The position numbers and the translations under genes are program-made. The notes below the pieces were generated by a model, which saw only the letters and a list, made by a program, of their open reading frames with translations, was not told the origin of the DNA and did no database searches. 64,000 nt of DNA, from the NCBI RefSeq assembly GCF_004136015.1, contig NZ_CP024866.1, positions 4,247,676-4,311,675 of the forward strand, written 5' to 3'. This stretch comes from Pseudomonas sp. ACM7 (GTDB taxonomy: Bacteria; Pseudomonadota; Gammaproteobacteria; Pseudomonadales; Pseudomonadaceae). This document shows positions 17,220 through 25,552 of this stretch, one piece after another. Numbering within the stretch: the first letter of the stretch is position 1; every line of letters starts with the position of its first letter.

Positions 17220-17723
17220 ATGAGCCGGATGGCCACCCGATTACGCAATGCCAGTTTTGCTATGTTACTGGGCCTGTGTGCCAGCAGTGCCTTTGCCCAG
17301 TCCCCCGCCGAATTCATCAACGAAGCATCGGCCAAAGGCATGGCCGATATAGAAGCCAGCCGCCTGGCGCATCAGAAAACCGAATCCAAAGAGGTCAAGG
17401 ACTACACCATCGTCGTTATCAACGACCGCACCACCGCCAACCAGCATCTGGCGAAAATCGCCAAGCAACTGGATTTACCGGTGGCCCCGCGCGAAGAGGT
17501 CGTTGATAAAGCCAAAGCCTTGATGCCGGACGTGAAGGACGGCGCGAGCTTCGACCAGGCCTACGCGGCCAGCCAGGTGAAAACCACCCAGGAAGCCATC
17601 GAACAGCTTCAACAGGAAGCGCAGACCACCGACGTGCCTGAAATCAAAGCCTTCGCCGAAGAAATGTTGCCAAAACTGCAGAACCATCTGCAAATGGCCA
17701 AGGCGCTGCAAGCCAGTCGATAG
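17220..17723 (+). CDS. DUF4142 periplasmic protein
   Basis: The 167-residue protein starts with a signal peptide (hydrophobic core FAMLLGLCASSAFA, cleavage likely before QSPAEF at about residue 27). A mostly helical DUF4142 domain follows, with INEASAKGMADIEASRLAHQ and several Gln/Lys-rich helices. DUF4142 proteins are ferritin-like, secreted and of unknown role. AGGAGG lies 10 bases before ATG 17220. It stands alone between the KGG terminator and a convergent gene. Confidence 0.88.
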   Translation: MSRMATRLRNASFAMLLGLCASSAFAQSPAEFINEASAKGMADIEASRLAHQKTESKEVKDYTIVVINDRTTANQHLAKIAKQLDLPVAPREEVVDKAKALMPDVKDGASFDQAYAASQVKTTQEAIEQLQQEAQTTDVPEIKAFAEEMLPKLQNHLQMAKALQASR

Positions 17724-17768
17724 CTGTCAGGTTGCGCGGGTGACCTCGGGCCGCCCGCGATCCTCCAA

Positions 17769-18179
17769 TCAGCTTTGATTCAAATCCTGCTTACCTTTTT
17801 CCTGGACGACGGTGCCGTCCAGGGAAATCGTTTCGCCCTCGCCAAGTTTCCGATACTGCTTTCTCAGCGCTTCCAGCTGCTTTAGGTCCAATGCCTCAAG
17901 CCCCAGCATCGCGTTCTGCGCCTCCTTCGTCACCCGCAGCAACTCATCGACCTTCAAGTGCAAAATGTCCGTGTCGCGGTTCTGGGTGTTCTGGATCAGG
18001 AACACCATCAGGAAGGTGATGATGGTGGTCGACGTATTGATGATCAGCTGCCAGGTGTCGTTGAAGTGAAAAATCGGCCCACTCAGACCCCACAGAAAAA
18101 TCAGAATGATCGCCCCCATGAACGTCTTGGGGCTGCCCGCCCACAGGGCAAGTTTCTGAGCGACTTTTGCGAATTTCAT
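17769..18179 (-). CDS. Low-affinity iron permease family protein
   Basis: A 136-residue protein with two membrane helices near the N terminus (FMGAIILIFLWGLSGPIF, then LIINTSTTIITFLMVFLIQNTQNRD), followed by a soluble helical tail with DILHLKVDELLRVTKEA. This is the pattern of the bacterial Fet4-like 'low affinity Fe permease' family (PF04120). The name comes from yeast Fet4, and iron transport by the short bacterial proteins has not been shown as far as I know. It is convergent with the DUF4142 gene. Confidence 0.85.
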   Translation of the reverse strand: MKFAKVAQKLALWAGSPKTFMGAIILIFLWGLSGPIFHFNDTWQLIINTSTTIITFLMVFLIQNTQNRDTDILHLKVDELLRVTKEAQNAMLGLEALDLKQLEALRKQYRKLGEGETISLDGTVVQEKGKQDLNQS

Positions 18180-18479
18180 TGCCGTGTTCCTTATAGGGAT
18201 GCGCCTGATTTTCAGACAGCACGGGCATGATGAAAATTCTGATTAAATTCTGGATTCAATGAAAAGCCGGTAGCTAGTACCTCGGTATTTTGGAGGAGCT
18301 GCCGGGACTACGATCTGGCGATCTTGTAGGACGAATTGAACCGGATATGGATGGAAGAAATCTCTGTTGTTCCCAATTCTTGGTTGGATTCTTTCTTTGT
18401 GCCGGTTTGTGTCTAGTATCAAAGGCAATCAATTTGCCAGCATGCAAACACACGGATCGAACCAGATAAGAGGCCACTC
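18180..18479. other. AT-richer spacer upstream of the nuclease gene
   Basis: No gene is visible. A broken REP-like stretch (GGAGGAGCTGCCGGGACTACGATC) lies at 18292-18316. The base composition from here through the nuclease gene is visibly richer in A and T than the flanks, as expected at the edge of an acquired segment. Confidence 0.5.
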
Positions 18480-19565
18480 ATGGAATTCTTCGAAAAGTTA
18501 GCAAGCTTAGCCGCCAAAGTTCGTTTGCAAGGCGCTGCCATTAAGACGGAAGAAGCGACCAAGAACGCGTTTGTCATGCCATTTATCAGCACGGTGCTGG
18601 GCTACGATGTCTTCGATCCGACGGAAGTAACTCCCGAATTCGTTTGCGATATTGGAACGAAAAAGGGTGAAAAAATTGATTACGCAATCATGAAGGGAGG
18701 AGACGTTCAAATCCTCATCGAGTGCAAAAAAATTGGTGAGTCGTTGCACATCAATCACGCCTCTCAATTGTTTCGCTATTTCCACGTCACCAGCGCCCGA
18801 ATCTCTATCCTTACCAACGGTCAGGTCTACAAGTTTTTCACCGACCTGGATGCGCCCAACAAGATGGACGAGAAGCCATTTCTTGAACTCGACCTTCTGG
18901 ATATCGACGAGTATTCCGTCCCCGAATTGGTCAAGCTCACCAAGTCAGCCTTCGATGTGGATTCGATCATCAGCGCCGCAGGTGAGCTGAAGTACGTCAG
19001 CCAAATCAAAAAGGTCATTGCTTCGCAGGTCAGCAAGCCTGATGACGACTTTGTGAAAGTGTTCGCTTCGCGTGTATACGAAGGTGTGATTACTCAGAAG
19101 GTCCGTGAGCAGTTCCATGAGCTAACGAGAAAAGCCGTGGTGCAGTTTCTCAACGACCAAATCAACGACAGGCTCAAGTCGGCCATGAGCGGCGCCATTC
19201 AACCCGCGTTGGCCTCTTTACCGGTTTCTTCCAGTGGTGCTGAGCAGCCGGATTTGCGAGACGAGTCAGAGGACAAGGTTCTGACCACCTTGGAAGAGCT
19301 GGAGGGATATCACATCGTCCGTGCCGTCGTTCGGTCTGTTGTCGATGCGAAGCGGATTGTTCAGCGCGACACCCAGAGTTACTTCGGCATTTTGCTCGAC
19401 GACAACAACCGCAAACCGATCTGTCGTCTGCACTTCAATCGTTCACAGAAGTACATCGGTATTTTTGACGAAGAAAAGAATGAAACCCGGCACGCAATAA
19501 ATTCGATAGACGATATCTACGAATACTCGGATCACTTGAAGAAGACTGTTGGATATTACGACTAA
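18480..19565 (+). CDS. Solitary type I restriction R-subunit-like nuclease domain protein
   Basis: A 361-residue soluble protein. The N-terminal half contains a PD-(D/E)xK-like core: KKGEKIDYAIMKGG (Asp) followed by VQILIECKKIG (Glu-x-Lys-Lys), then HASQLFRYFHVTSARISILTNGQVYKFF, as in the HsdR nuclease domain. The C-terminal half (about 170-361) is helical and then beta-rich with no helicase motifs. No methylase or specificity gene is adjacent, so a standard restriction system is not present. Such stand-alone proteins occur in phage-defence and mobile regions. An IS remnant lies directly downstream and the codon use is less GC-rich than the core genes. Confidence 0.78.
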   Translation: MEFFEKLASLAAKVRLQGAAIKTEEATKNAFVMPFISTVLGYDVFDPTEVTPEFVCDIGTKKGEKIDYAIMKGGDVQILIECKKIGESLHINHASQLFRYFHVTSARISILTNGQVYKFFTDLDAPNKMDEKPFLELDLLDIDEYSVPELVKLTKSAFDVDSIISAAGELKYVSQIKKVIASQVSKPDDDFVKVFASRVYEGVITQKVREQFHELTRKAVVQFLNDQINDRLKSAMSGAIQPALASLPVSSSGAEQPDLRDESEDKVLTTLEELEGYHIVRAVVRSVVDAKRIVQRDTQSYFGILLDDNNRKPICRLHFNRSQKYIGIFDEEKNETRHAINSIDDIYEYSDHLKKTVGYYD

Positions 19566-19607
19566 CCGAGCTTGCTCGGCGCGAAAAAAAACCGGCCATC
19601 GCGGCTA

Positions 19608-19638
19608 ATGCCAGTCAGTTAAGCTGACTGGCATTTTT
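19608..19638 (+). terminator. Terminator formed by the left IS end
   Basis: ATGCCAGTCAG, loop TTAAG and CTGACTGGCAT form a perfect 11-bp stem followed by TTTT, G and more T residues. It would stop transcripts coming out of the nuclease gene. Confidence 0.8.
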
Positions 19639-20729
19639 GTTTTTTATCGGATACTTCGGGGATTTAAGCCTGATAGCCCGGGGATAAACGCGCTCCTCTC
19701 GTCGATGAGGCAGAACGTAATGCAGGGCTGAAGCATGCAGCTCGGCCAGGTATGTGGGGATGTTCCCGGAACGGTCGGCCGAGACGCTGTTGATAAAGCC
19801 GAGGATCGCCCAGGTGCAGGCGGTAAAACTCATTTCACATGGGTAAATTCCGGGACAATGGCGGCTCATTTCCACCATCTGATAGCGCAACAAGTTGTAG
19901 CCCAACAACACACCCCACAACTCCTGCTCGATCATCTCGGGCGTCTTGCTGCGCAGCGTGTAACTGCTGTTGAGCAGTGTCTGTTTCATTTCCAGAAAGC
20001 CTAATTCGATCTCCCATCGCTGGCTGTAAAGGTCAACGATTTCGTCGGACGGGAAGCGCAGTGGGTCGACCATCGAGGTCAGTATCTGACACACCTTGCC
20101 CTTGACGGTTTTACTTAAGAGTCGTGCGGTCAGGCGCTCCGGCAGCCCCGGCCATTGCTTGCGGGCCTGCGGCGAAGTGCTTAAAGAGGAAAACCGGTGT
20201 CGCCATGCTGGTTGCTGGCGGAGTCATAGCGCGCCCGATTTTCCGGCGTGTCGGGCGTGCGCCAGACGACGCCATCGACGCCCAACAAACGCAGACCGGC
20301 CCAAGTCGGATGACCGGCCGCCTCATGCTAACTTTTCTGGGGCAGATCGAAGACTTGTCGTACAGCTTCGCTGCCTAATCTCTGGCGGGCCTGGACTACG
20401 GCGCTGGGGGCGACCAACGGGCGCTGGCCCGGCAGCATGATGTTCATGCGACTGACCACATCCCAGGCCGACATGCGCCGGAAGAACGCCATGGAGATCA
20501 CGCACCAGAGCATCATTTCCAGCGGCAAACGGCGCTTGCGCAGCGTCGCCACACCGGCCTGTTCAAGCGCCTGCTCGACCAAAGAAGGATCGAGTAAGGA
20601 ATCCAATCCCTCGATGGCGTTGGGGGTAGAGGCGATGTTGTGGGTCAGTTCCAGTGCCCGAGCGAGACGCATAAAAAATCCGATGCCAGTACAGGCATCG
20701 GATTTTGATTTCTTGCGGCCAAAGGTCAA
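19615..20729 (-). pseudogene. IS4-family transposase, disrupted
   Basis: The N-terminal part (20729 down to 20328) reads FGRKKSKSDACTG... through RQRLGSEAVRQVFD and ends at a TAG codon (20330-20328). Reading straight through the TAG continues in frame with HEAAGHPTWAGLRLLGVDG, which carries the first DDE aspartate, so a Trp codon probably mutated to amber. Further on, near 20190, the frame changes and the family's middle section with the second Asp is missing. The C-terminal part resumes at SDEIVDLYSQRWEIELGF (with the catalytic Glu) and runs to 19615. The nonsense codon and the internal deletion make it inactive. Confidence 0.88.
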
Positions 20730-20786
20730 GCGAGAAGGCTTAACTGATCGGCATTAGCCCTTGAGGCCGGTTTTTTAGGCGTCCAT

Positions 20787-21329
20787 TCACTCCGCCAACT
20801 TCACGTCCACCGACCAACTGAAGTACCCCAATGCCTCGCAACTTTTATTGATCAACATGAATTTCAGTTCGCACGACGCCACCCCAGCCGCCAATTGCGT
20901 GCAGTGCCAGTAATGATCATCGGCCGTATGGCTGCCCGGTTGGGTTGGGTTTTCGGGGTCGGGTGCGGGGACTGTCAGGTCTGTGTGGACCACCAATTCA
21001 GGCGGTGAAAGGACCCCGGCATTACCTACATGTATCTCGTAGAACACCACGCTGTGTTCGGCGAGCAAGCTGACGGTCCTGCCACGGATTTGGAAGTTCT
21101 TTCCGTTATTGGCGGTAAGCGTCATTAAGCTGTCATTAATTGTACTTTGTGTTGGTTTTGTGCCGCTGATGGCAAAGATGAAGCCTTCTTCAATCTCGGT
21201 CGGGTTTTGCGGCTCAAGACTGGGTTGTGGATAACGTGAAAGCAGTGATTCGGCATCGACGATCAGCAGCACATTATTGGCTGGCGCGATACTCGCCGAG
21301 GGGGAGGCAATCGGTTCGGAAGTCATCAT
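20787..21329 (-). CDS. AidA/PixA family inclusion-body protein
   Basis: A 180-residue soluble protein of the AidA/PixA family. NVLLIVDAESLLSRYP near the N terminus, a Q(I/V)RGRTVSLL segment, VVFYEIHVGNAG, and DDHYWHCTQLAAGVASCELKFMLI match the family order. PixA forms cytoplasmic crystalline inclusions in Xenorhabdus, and AidA homologues are quorum-sensing targets in Burkholderia. AAAGGA lies before the double ATG at 21329/21326. It is the second gene of a paralogous pair, 121 bases after its neighbour. It lies just right of the IS remnant and may have lost its original terminator context. Confidence 0.85.
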   Translation of the reverse strand: MMTSEPIASPSASIAPANNVLLIVDAESLLSRYPQPSLEPQNPTEIEEGFIFAISGTKPTQSTINDSLMTLTANNGKNFQIRGRTVSLLAEHSVVFYEIHVGNAGVLSPPELVVHTDLTVPAPDPENPTQPGSHTADDHYWHCTQLAAGVASCELKFMLINKSCEALGYFSWSVDVKLAE

Positions 21330-21450
21330 GGATTCCTTTCATGATGTTGATTCAAGACGGCAGCCGCATCGGTTCAAGCAAGGCATCCCGTCCCGGCCGA
21401 AGCGGCAACGAACTCGGTAGACCCCTCGTCGCCAAGGGGCCTGGTCATCG

Positions 21451-21954
21451 TCAGTTACGGATGGTAATGAACGGATCCCACGAGCAGCAGCCTACGATCT
21501 TGCAGTCGCGATCAACGATCAGGAAATGGAAGTGGTAGGTCACGCTACCGCACGAAAGTGTTTCCGAAGACCAGTAATGGTTATCAACTTTCTGGCAGCT
21601 TGGAACCGACGGGTTGCTGGTGTTGGGAACGGCAACGCACGCTGTAGCCTTGCGGGGCGTGGGTGTGGAGATCAACTCGTTGCCGACGTTGCCAACAAAC
21701 TTGTAGAAAATCACTGCAGTCTCGAAACTCTGCGACAGACTGGTTTCACGCCAGCGAATCAAGTCGCCTACCTGGGCTTTTAAGTTAAGTTCGCCACCGG
21801 CCTGGCCGCTGACCACGTTGTTCTGATTGGTCACCATGTACACATGATTGACGTCGATTAACGTCGGCGAGGCAGGGTTTTTGCTGATGTTCGGGTAGTT
21901 TTTCAGAATGGTTTCAGTGTCGATTGAAACAAGTACATCCGTGACTCGAGACAT
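21451..21954 (-). CDS. AidA/PixA family inclusion-body protein
   Basis: The 167-residue paralogue of the preceding gene. It opens VTDVLVSIDTETILKNYPN, followed by LIDVNHVYMVTNQ, LKAQVGDLIRWRETSLS, AVIFYKFVGNVGNELI and DNHYWSSETLSCGSVTYHFHF. Its late Cys-rich end (CKIVGCCSWDPF) resembles the PixA C terminus. It has no signal peptide, so it is cytoplasmic. It probably starts the two-gene unit, since 445 bases without genes lie upstream. No lux-box-like palindrome was convincing in that spacer. Confidence 0.87.
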   Translation of the reverse strand: MSRVTDVLVSIDTETILKNYPNISKNPASPTLIDVNHVYMVTNQNNVVSGQAGGELNLKAQVGDLIRWRETSLSQSFETAVIFYKFVGNVGNELISTPTPRKATACVAVPNTSNPSVPSCQKVDNHYWSSETLSCGSVTYHFHFLIVDRDCKIVGCCSWDPFITIRN

Positions 21955-22399
21955 AGTAAAGCTCCTTGTTCATAGTGAATGCTTGGCATCTTCCAGGCAC
22001 AACAACGCTTGCTTGCCTTACGGCCGTTGCGAACACACTACGGGCGGAACCCACCTGTCACGGGCATGAGCTGGCCTTGCTCCTTGCGTGCAAACTAACG
22101 GGTTCGGGTTCCTTCCGACGGGCCGCGATAGGACTATAGATGTGAATTTTAGGCTGTCAAAATTGCTTGGCTTCTAGTTCGACGAACGGTCGATTTGGTT
22201 ATGACTTCAGAAGATTTTGCGATAGAAATGCTCATTCAAATCCTCTTTGTGCGTTTGGTCCCGTGGGTATCGCAACGAGGGGTTGGGTTACCTGACACCT
22301 TTCGCCATAGGTCGGATAGGGCAGAGCGCACCGGTCGAGGTATCGTAGCGAACCGGTTTTCCGCCTCTTGCTACAACAACGCACCGACAGGAGAACGCA
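21955..22399. other. Spacer between the inclusion-body genes and tam
   Basis: This divergent spacer should contain promoters for both flanking units. I see no RNA gene, REP element or convincing operator in it. A GGGTTCGGGTTCCTTCC stretch at about 22099-22115 is only a short internal repeat. Confidence 0.4.
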
Positions 22400-23170
22400 A
22401 TGAGTTGGTCCTCCAAACAATACGTCGCCTTTGAAGATGAACGCACACGCCCCGCGCGTGACCTGCTGGCCGCGATCCCTGCTGTGGACGCGCGCTCGGC
22501 AATCGACATCGGTTGCGGCCCCGGTAATTCGACCGAGTTGTTGGTTGAGCGCTTCGCCAATGCCACGGTACGTGGCTTGGACAGTTCGACCGATATGATC
22601 GACGCCGCCCGCAAGCGCTTGCCGCAGGTGCAATTCGATACGGCTGATATTGATACCTGGAACGAAAACGGCCCGTTTGATGTGATTTTCGCTAACGCGG
22701 TGTTGCAGTGGGTTCCCGACCACGCGAAGTTGCTACCTGCACTGGCGAGCAAGCTGGCCCCTGGTGGCAGCCTGGCGATCCAGATGCCGGACAATCTCAA
22801 CGAACCTTCGCATCGCTTGATGCGCGAAGTTGCAGCCGATGGCCCATGGGTTGGGAAACTGGCGGGCGCCGCCGGGCAGCGGACAGAGATGGCAGACGCC
22901 AGTGGTTATTACTCGATGCTGCGAGCCCACTGTTCCCGTGTCGATGTGTGGCGCACGACTTACCATCATCCACTGGCTGGCGGCGCGTCTGGTGTGGTCG
23001 AGTGGTTCAAGGGCAGCGGTTTGCGGCCGTTTCTCGATCCGCTGGATGCGGCGGAGCGGGCGCAGTATCTCAAGCAGTATCAAGCGGCAATCGAACTGGC
23101 CTATCCGCCGTTGGCCGATGGTTCAGTGCTGCTGCCGTTCCCACGGTTGTTTATCGTTGCGACGCGCTGA
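22400..23170 (+). CDS. tam: Trans-aconitate 2-methyltransferase
   Basis: The 256-residue SAM-dependent methyltransferase matches Tam: MSWSSKQYVAFEDERTRPA at the start, the SAM loop AIDIGCGPGNSTELL at 34-48, GLDSSTDMIDAAR, FANAVLQWVPDH, and PDNLNEPSHRLMREVA in the middle. It methylates trans-aconitate, a spontaneous isomer of cis-aconitate that inhibits aconitase. GACAGGAG lies about 8 bases before ATG 22400. A hairpin follows the stop. It stands alone in transcription. Confidence 0.94.
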   Translation: MSWSSKQYVAFEDERTRPARDLLAAIPAVDARSAIDIGCGPGNSTELLVERFANATVRGLDSSTDMIDAARKRLPQVQFDTADIDTWNENGPFDVIFANAVLQWVPDHAKLLPALASKLAPGGSLAIQMPDNLNEPSHRLMREVAADGPWVGKLAGAAGQRTEMADASGYYSMLRAHCSRVDVWRTTYHHPLAGGASGVVEWFKGSGLRPFLDPLDAAERAQYLKQYQAAIELAYPPLADGSVLLPFPRLFIVATR

Positions 23171-23182
23171 TGCGTTAATGAA

Positions 23183-23218
23183 AAAGGGACAGATCCCGCT
23201 CTTTTCGTCTGTCCCTTT
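23183..23218. terminator. Hairpin after tam
   Basis: AAAGGGACAGA and TCTGTCCCTTT form a perfect 11-bp stem around a 14-base loop. The T-run is short. It could serve both tam and the convergent small gene at 23250. Confidence 0.65.
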
Positions 23219-23249
23219 CGCGTACCAATGGCCGAGAATTCCGTCGTAG

Positions 23250-23591
23250 CTAGGCGTCAATCAGCTGATCAATCAAAACCGCGTTGCTATAGATCAAGCT
23301 TCCATCACTCGCGCGATGCCCGACCAGATGGAACTGACCACGTTCGTTGTGTATATAGACGCGCATCTGGCAGTCGGACAAGGGGGCGTATCCCTCCGGC
23401 AATTGCAACTCCAGTGTGTCCATGTCGACATCCACCATGGCTTCACGCTCATGGGTCTTCTGCAGGCGTTCTTCTGCTTGCTCCAGACCCAGATGGAGGG
23501 GGCCATCGACGTAAAAATGGATTTCACCCATCGGGGTCGACTTTTGTTCTCCGTTGACTTTGCACCAGCCTTCGATCGTCAAGGCACTCAT
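23250..23591 (-). CDS. Hypothetical protein
   Basis: I do not recognise this 113-residue acidic protein. It has no signal peptide or membrane segment. Its sequence alternates short beta-like stretches (GEIHFYVDGPLHLG, TLELQLPEGYAPL, CQMRVYIHNERGQFHLVGHRASDGSLIYSNAV), suggesting a small beta-rich domain. GGAGATTTCGTC precedes the ATG, and codon use is like the core genes, so it is likely real. It lies between tam and the oxidase operon with no obvious partner. Confidence 0.65.
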   Translation of the reverse strand: MSALTIEGWCKVNGEQKSTPMGEIHFYVDGPLHLGLEQAEERLQKTHEREAMVDVDMDTLELQLPEGYAPLSDCQMRVYIHNERGQFHLVGHRASDGSLIYSNAVLIDQLIDA

Positions 23592-24030
23592 GACGAAATC
23601 TCCGTTGTGGACGGCTGGACGCTATCGCCCTTGGCCGTCTTGTCTGACCGCTATGCATAGGCGAGGATCTTTGCGGGCGCTTTTAGCCGATCTTTGCCTT
23701 CCGTAATCAGACCTAATTATAGCTGGCAACCGGACCTCGCTTGCTCGACGTGTCGTCCAGACGAGATGTGTTGCTGAATAGTTACAGCTATATATAGCGA
23801 ATAGGTTTCAAGTAATGAAGTTGGTGCTGAGGTTGGAATATCCAGGCAACACGGCTTTTCAGGAAAAGCGCTTGTTCCGGCCATGAACTATACTTCCTGC
23901 GGACTTTGCCACGAAGATAGGTGGTATTTGTCTAGCCTGTTTTGGCGTCAGATTAGTATTGATTTGACGATGTTGTTCTGTGGCGATGTTTATGCATACC
24001 GATGAGTAACAGGAATAGGATGAAAGCAAA
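23592..24030. other. AT-rich promoter region of the oxidase operon
   Basis: No gene is visible in these 439 bases. The stretch contains ATAGTTACAGCTATATATAGCG and is AT-rich before the subunit II gene, so the operon promoter is probably here. I looked for an Anr/FNR box (TTGAT-N4-ATCAA) and found none that matched well. Confidence 0.5.
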
Positions 24031-25503
24031 ATGGCAATGGCAATTATTCTTGTACTAATCGTTATTGCATCTGTGCTGTTCCATATACTTGCGCCTTGGC
24101 ATGCGACACCGGCAGCTTCCAACTGGGGGTCAATAGACAGCACCCTGTTCATCACCCTGATCATTAGCGGAATATTTTTCATCGCCGTCACCCTCTTCAT
24201 GGCGGTGGCCGTGATACGTTTCCGTCACAAGGAAGGTGCCAGGGCGGCCTACCAGCCAGAAAATAAAAAGTTGGAAACATGGTTAATTATCGTGACCTCG
24301 GTAGGTATTGCCGCGATGTTGGCGCCAGGTCTGGTTGTTTACAGTGACTTTGTCCGGGTGCCGAATAATGCTTATGAACTTGAAGTGGTCGCCCAGCAGT
24401 GGCAGTGGGCCTTTCGTTTTCCCGGCCAGGACGGGAAACTGGGCAAGTCGGATATTAAGTTTGTTGATTCCGTCAATCCCTTTGGCCTTGATCCCAAGGA
24501 TCCTGTTGGGCGAGACGATGTACTTATAATAAACAATGAAGTTCGCCTTCCGCTCGATAAGCCGGTAAAAGTTTTACTGCGCTCTAAAGATGTGCTGCAC
24601 GATTTCTATGTACCACAAATGCGCAGCAAGATGGACATGGTGCCAGGGATGGTGTCGTATTTTTGGTTTACACCGACTAAAACCGGAAAGTATGAAGTCC
24701 TTTGCGCTGAATATTGTGGCGTAGGTCATTACAACATGCGCGGTCATATGATCGTGGAGGAACAGGACGCCTTCGATCAATGGCTGAACAGCCAACCGAC
24801 TTTTGCGCAGACATTAACGACAGCTGCCAAGCCCAGTCGGGACAGCGTGCTGGAAAAAGGTCGGCTGTTGGTCGAAAAATACGGCTGCGGTGCCTGCCAT
24901 AGCCAGGATGGCAGTGCCAGTCTCGGCCCGGGATGGAAGGGTCTGTACGGCCGCACTGAACAGTTTGCCGATGGCACCAGTGCGCTGGTCGATGAGGCCT
25001 ACGTGAAAGAGTCGATCCTCGATCCGAAGGCCCGACTGGTACAGGGCTACCCGCCAGTCATGGTGGCCTATACTCTCACTGACGATGAGCTGGGCGCACT
25101 TGTAGCCCTGATCAAATCACTGGGTGCCGCGCAGCAAGACAATGAACCTTCTGCCAGCGAAGCGTCGGGCCCAGGTGACGACTTGGCGGCGCAGGGACAG
25201 CGGCTGGCTCAGTCGCTCGGCTGCCTGGCCTGCCACAGTGTCGATGGCAGCAAGGGTGTCGGCCCCAGTTGGCAGGGCCTGTATGGCAAGACAGAAGCCC
25301 TTGCCGACGGTACAAGTATCAAGGCCGACGAGGGCTATATAAAAGATTCGGTTCTTAATCCCGGAGCCAAAATCGTCAAGGGCTATGCAGCCGTCATGCC
25401 GCCCTTTACTCCGAGCGACAAGGACCTGAACGCACTGATCGCTTTTATCAAATCCAAAGCGAATGCTGACGCTGACACGAGCAAGGCTGAGCCAGGGAAA
25501 TAG
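24031..25503 (+). CDS. coxB: Cytochrome c oxidase subunit II with two fused cytochrome c domains
   Basis: A 490-residue membrane-anchored protein. Two helices lie at about 4-20 and 38-62, with a third hydrophobic stretch near 84-105. The CuA domain covers 112-245, with ligands His190 and CAEYCGVGHYNM (Cys225, Glu227, Cys229, His233, Met236). Two tandem class I cytochrome c domains follow, with haem sites CGACH (286-290) and CLACH (398-402). Each domain repeats GPxWxGLYG, ADGTS and GYxxVM, so they arose by duplication. This makes a dihaem caa3-type oxidase that accepts electrons at the periplasmic side. It heads a five-gene operon. Confidence 0.93.
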   Translation: MAMAIILVLIVIASVLFHILAPWHATPAASNWGSIDSTLFITLIISGIFFIAVTLFMAVAVIRFRHKEGARAAYQPENKKLETWLIIVTSVGIAAMLAPGLVVYSDFVRVPNNAYELEVVAQQWQWAFRFPGQDGKLGKSDIKFVDSVNPFGLDPKDPVGRDDVLIINNEVRLPLDKPVKVLLRSKDVLHDFYVPQMRSKMDMVPGMVSYFWFTPTKTGKYEVLCAEYCGVGHYNMRGHMIVEEQDAFDQWLNSQPTFAQTLTTAAKPSRDSVLEKGRLLVEKYGCGACHSQDGSASLGPGWKGLYGRTEQFADGTSALVDEAYVKESILDPKARLVQGYPPVMVAYTLTDDELGALVALIKSLGAAQQDNEPSASEASGPGDDLAAQGQRLAQSLGCLACHSVDGSKGVGPSWQGLYGKTEALADGTSIKADEGYIKDSVLNPGAKIVKGYAAVMPPFTPSDKDLNALIAFIKSKANADADTSKAEPGK

Positions 25504-25552
25504 CCGTAAAGCAGCCAGAAATACACTGAAACTTCGGCAGGAGGATGACGTG

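Larger units (their letters stand above)
19603..20759 (-). mobile_element. Decayed IS4-type insertion sequence
   Basis: The ends are imperfect inverted repeats: GGCTAATGCCAGTCAGTTAAGC on the left (19603-19624) and the complement of GGCTAATGCCGATCAGTTAAGCC on the right (20737-20759). In between lies a broken IS4-family transposase. At about 1.16 kb it is shorter than intact relatives, consistent with an internal deletion. No target duplication is evident beside the ends. Just outside the ends, AAAAAACCGGCC (19586-19597) and GGCCGGTTTTTT (20765-20776) are perfect inverted complements, as if the element had entered a terminator loop. Confidence 0.85.

Noticed and set aside
18480..19565. A complete type I restriction-modification system
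   Set aside because: Only a nuclease-like protein is present. No HsdM, HsdS or helicase motifs occur in it or beside it.
21955..22399. A lux-box or quorum operator upstream of the AidA/PixA pair
   Set aside because: I looked for a symmetric 18-20-base palindrome with CTG/CAG ends and found only fragments such as ACCTGTCACGGGCATGAGCT, which do not match.
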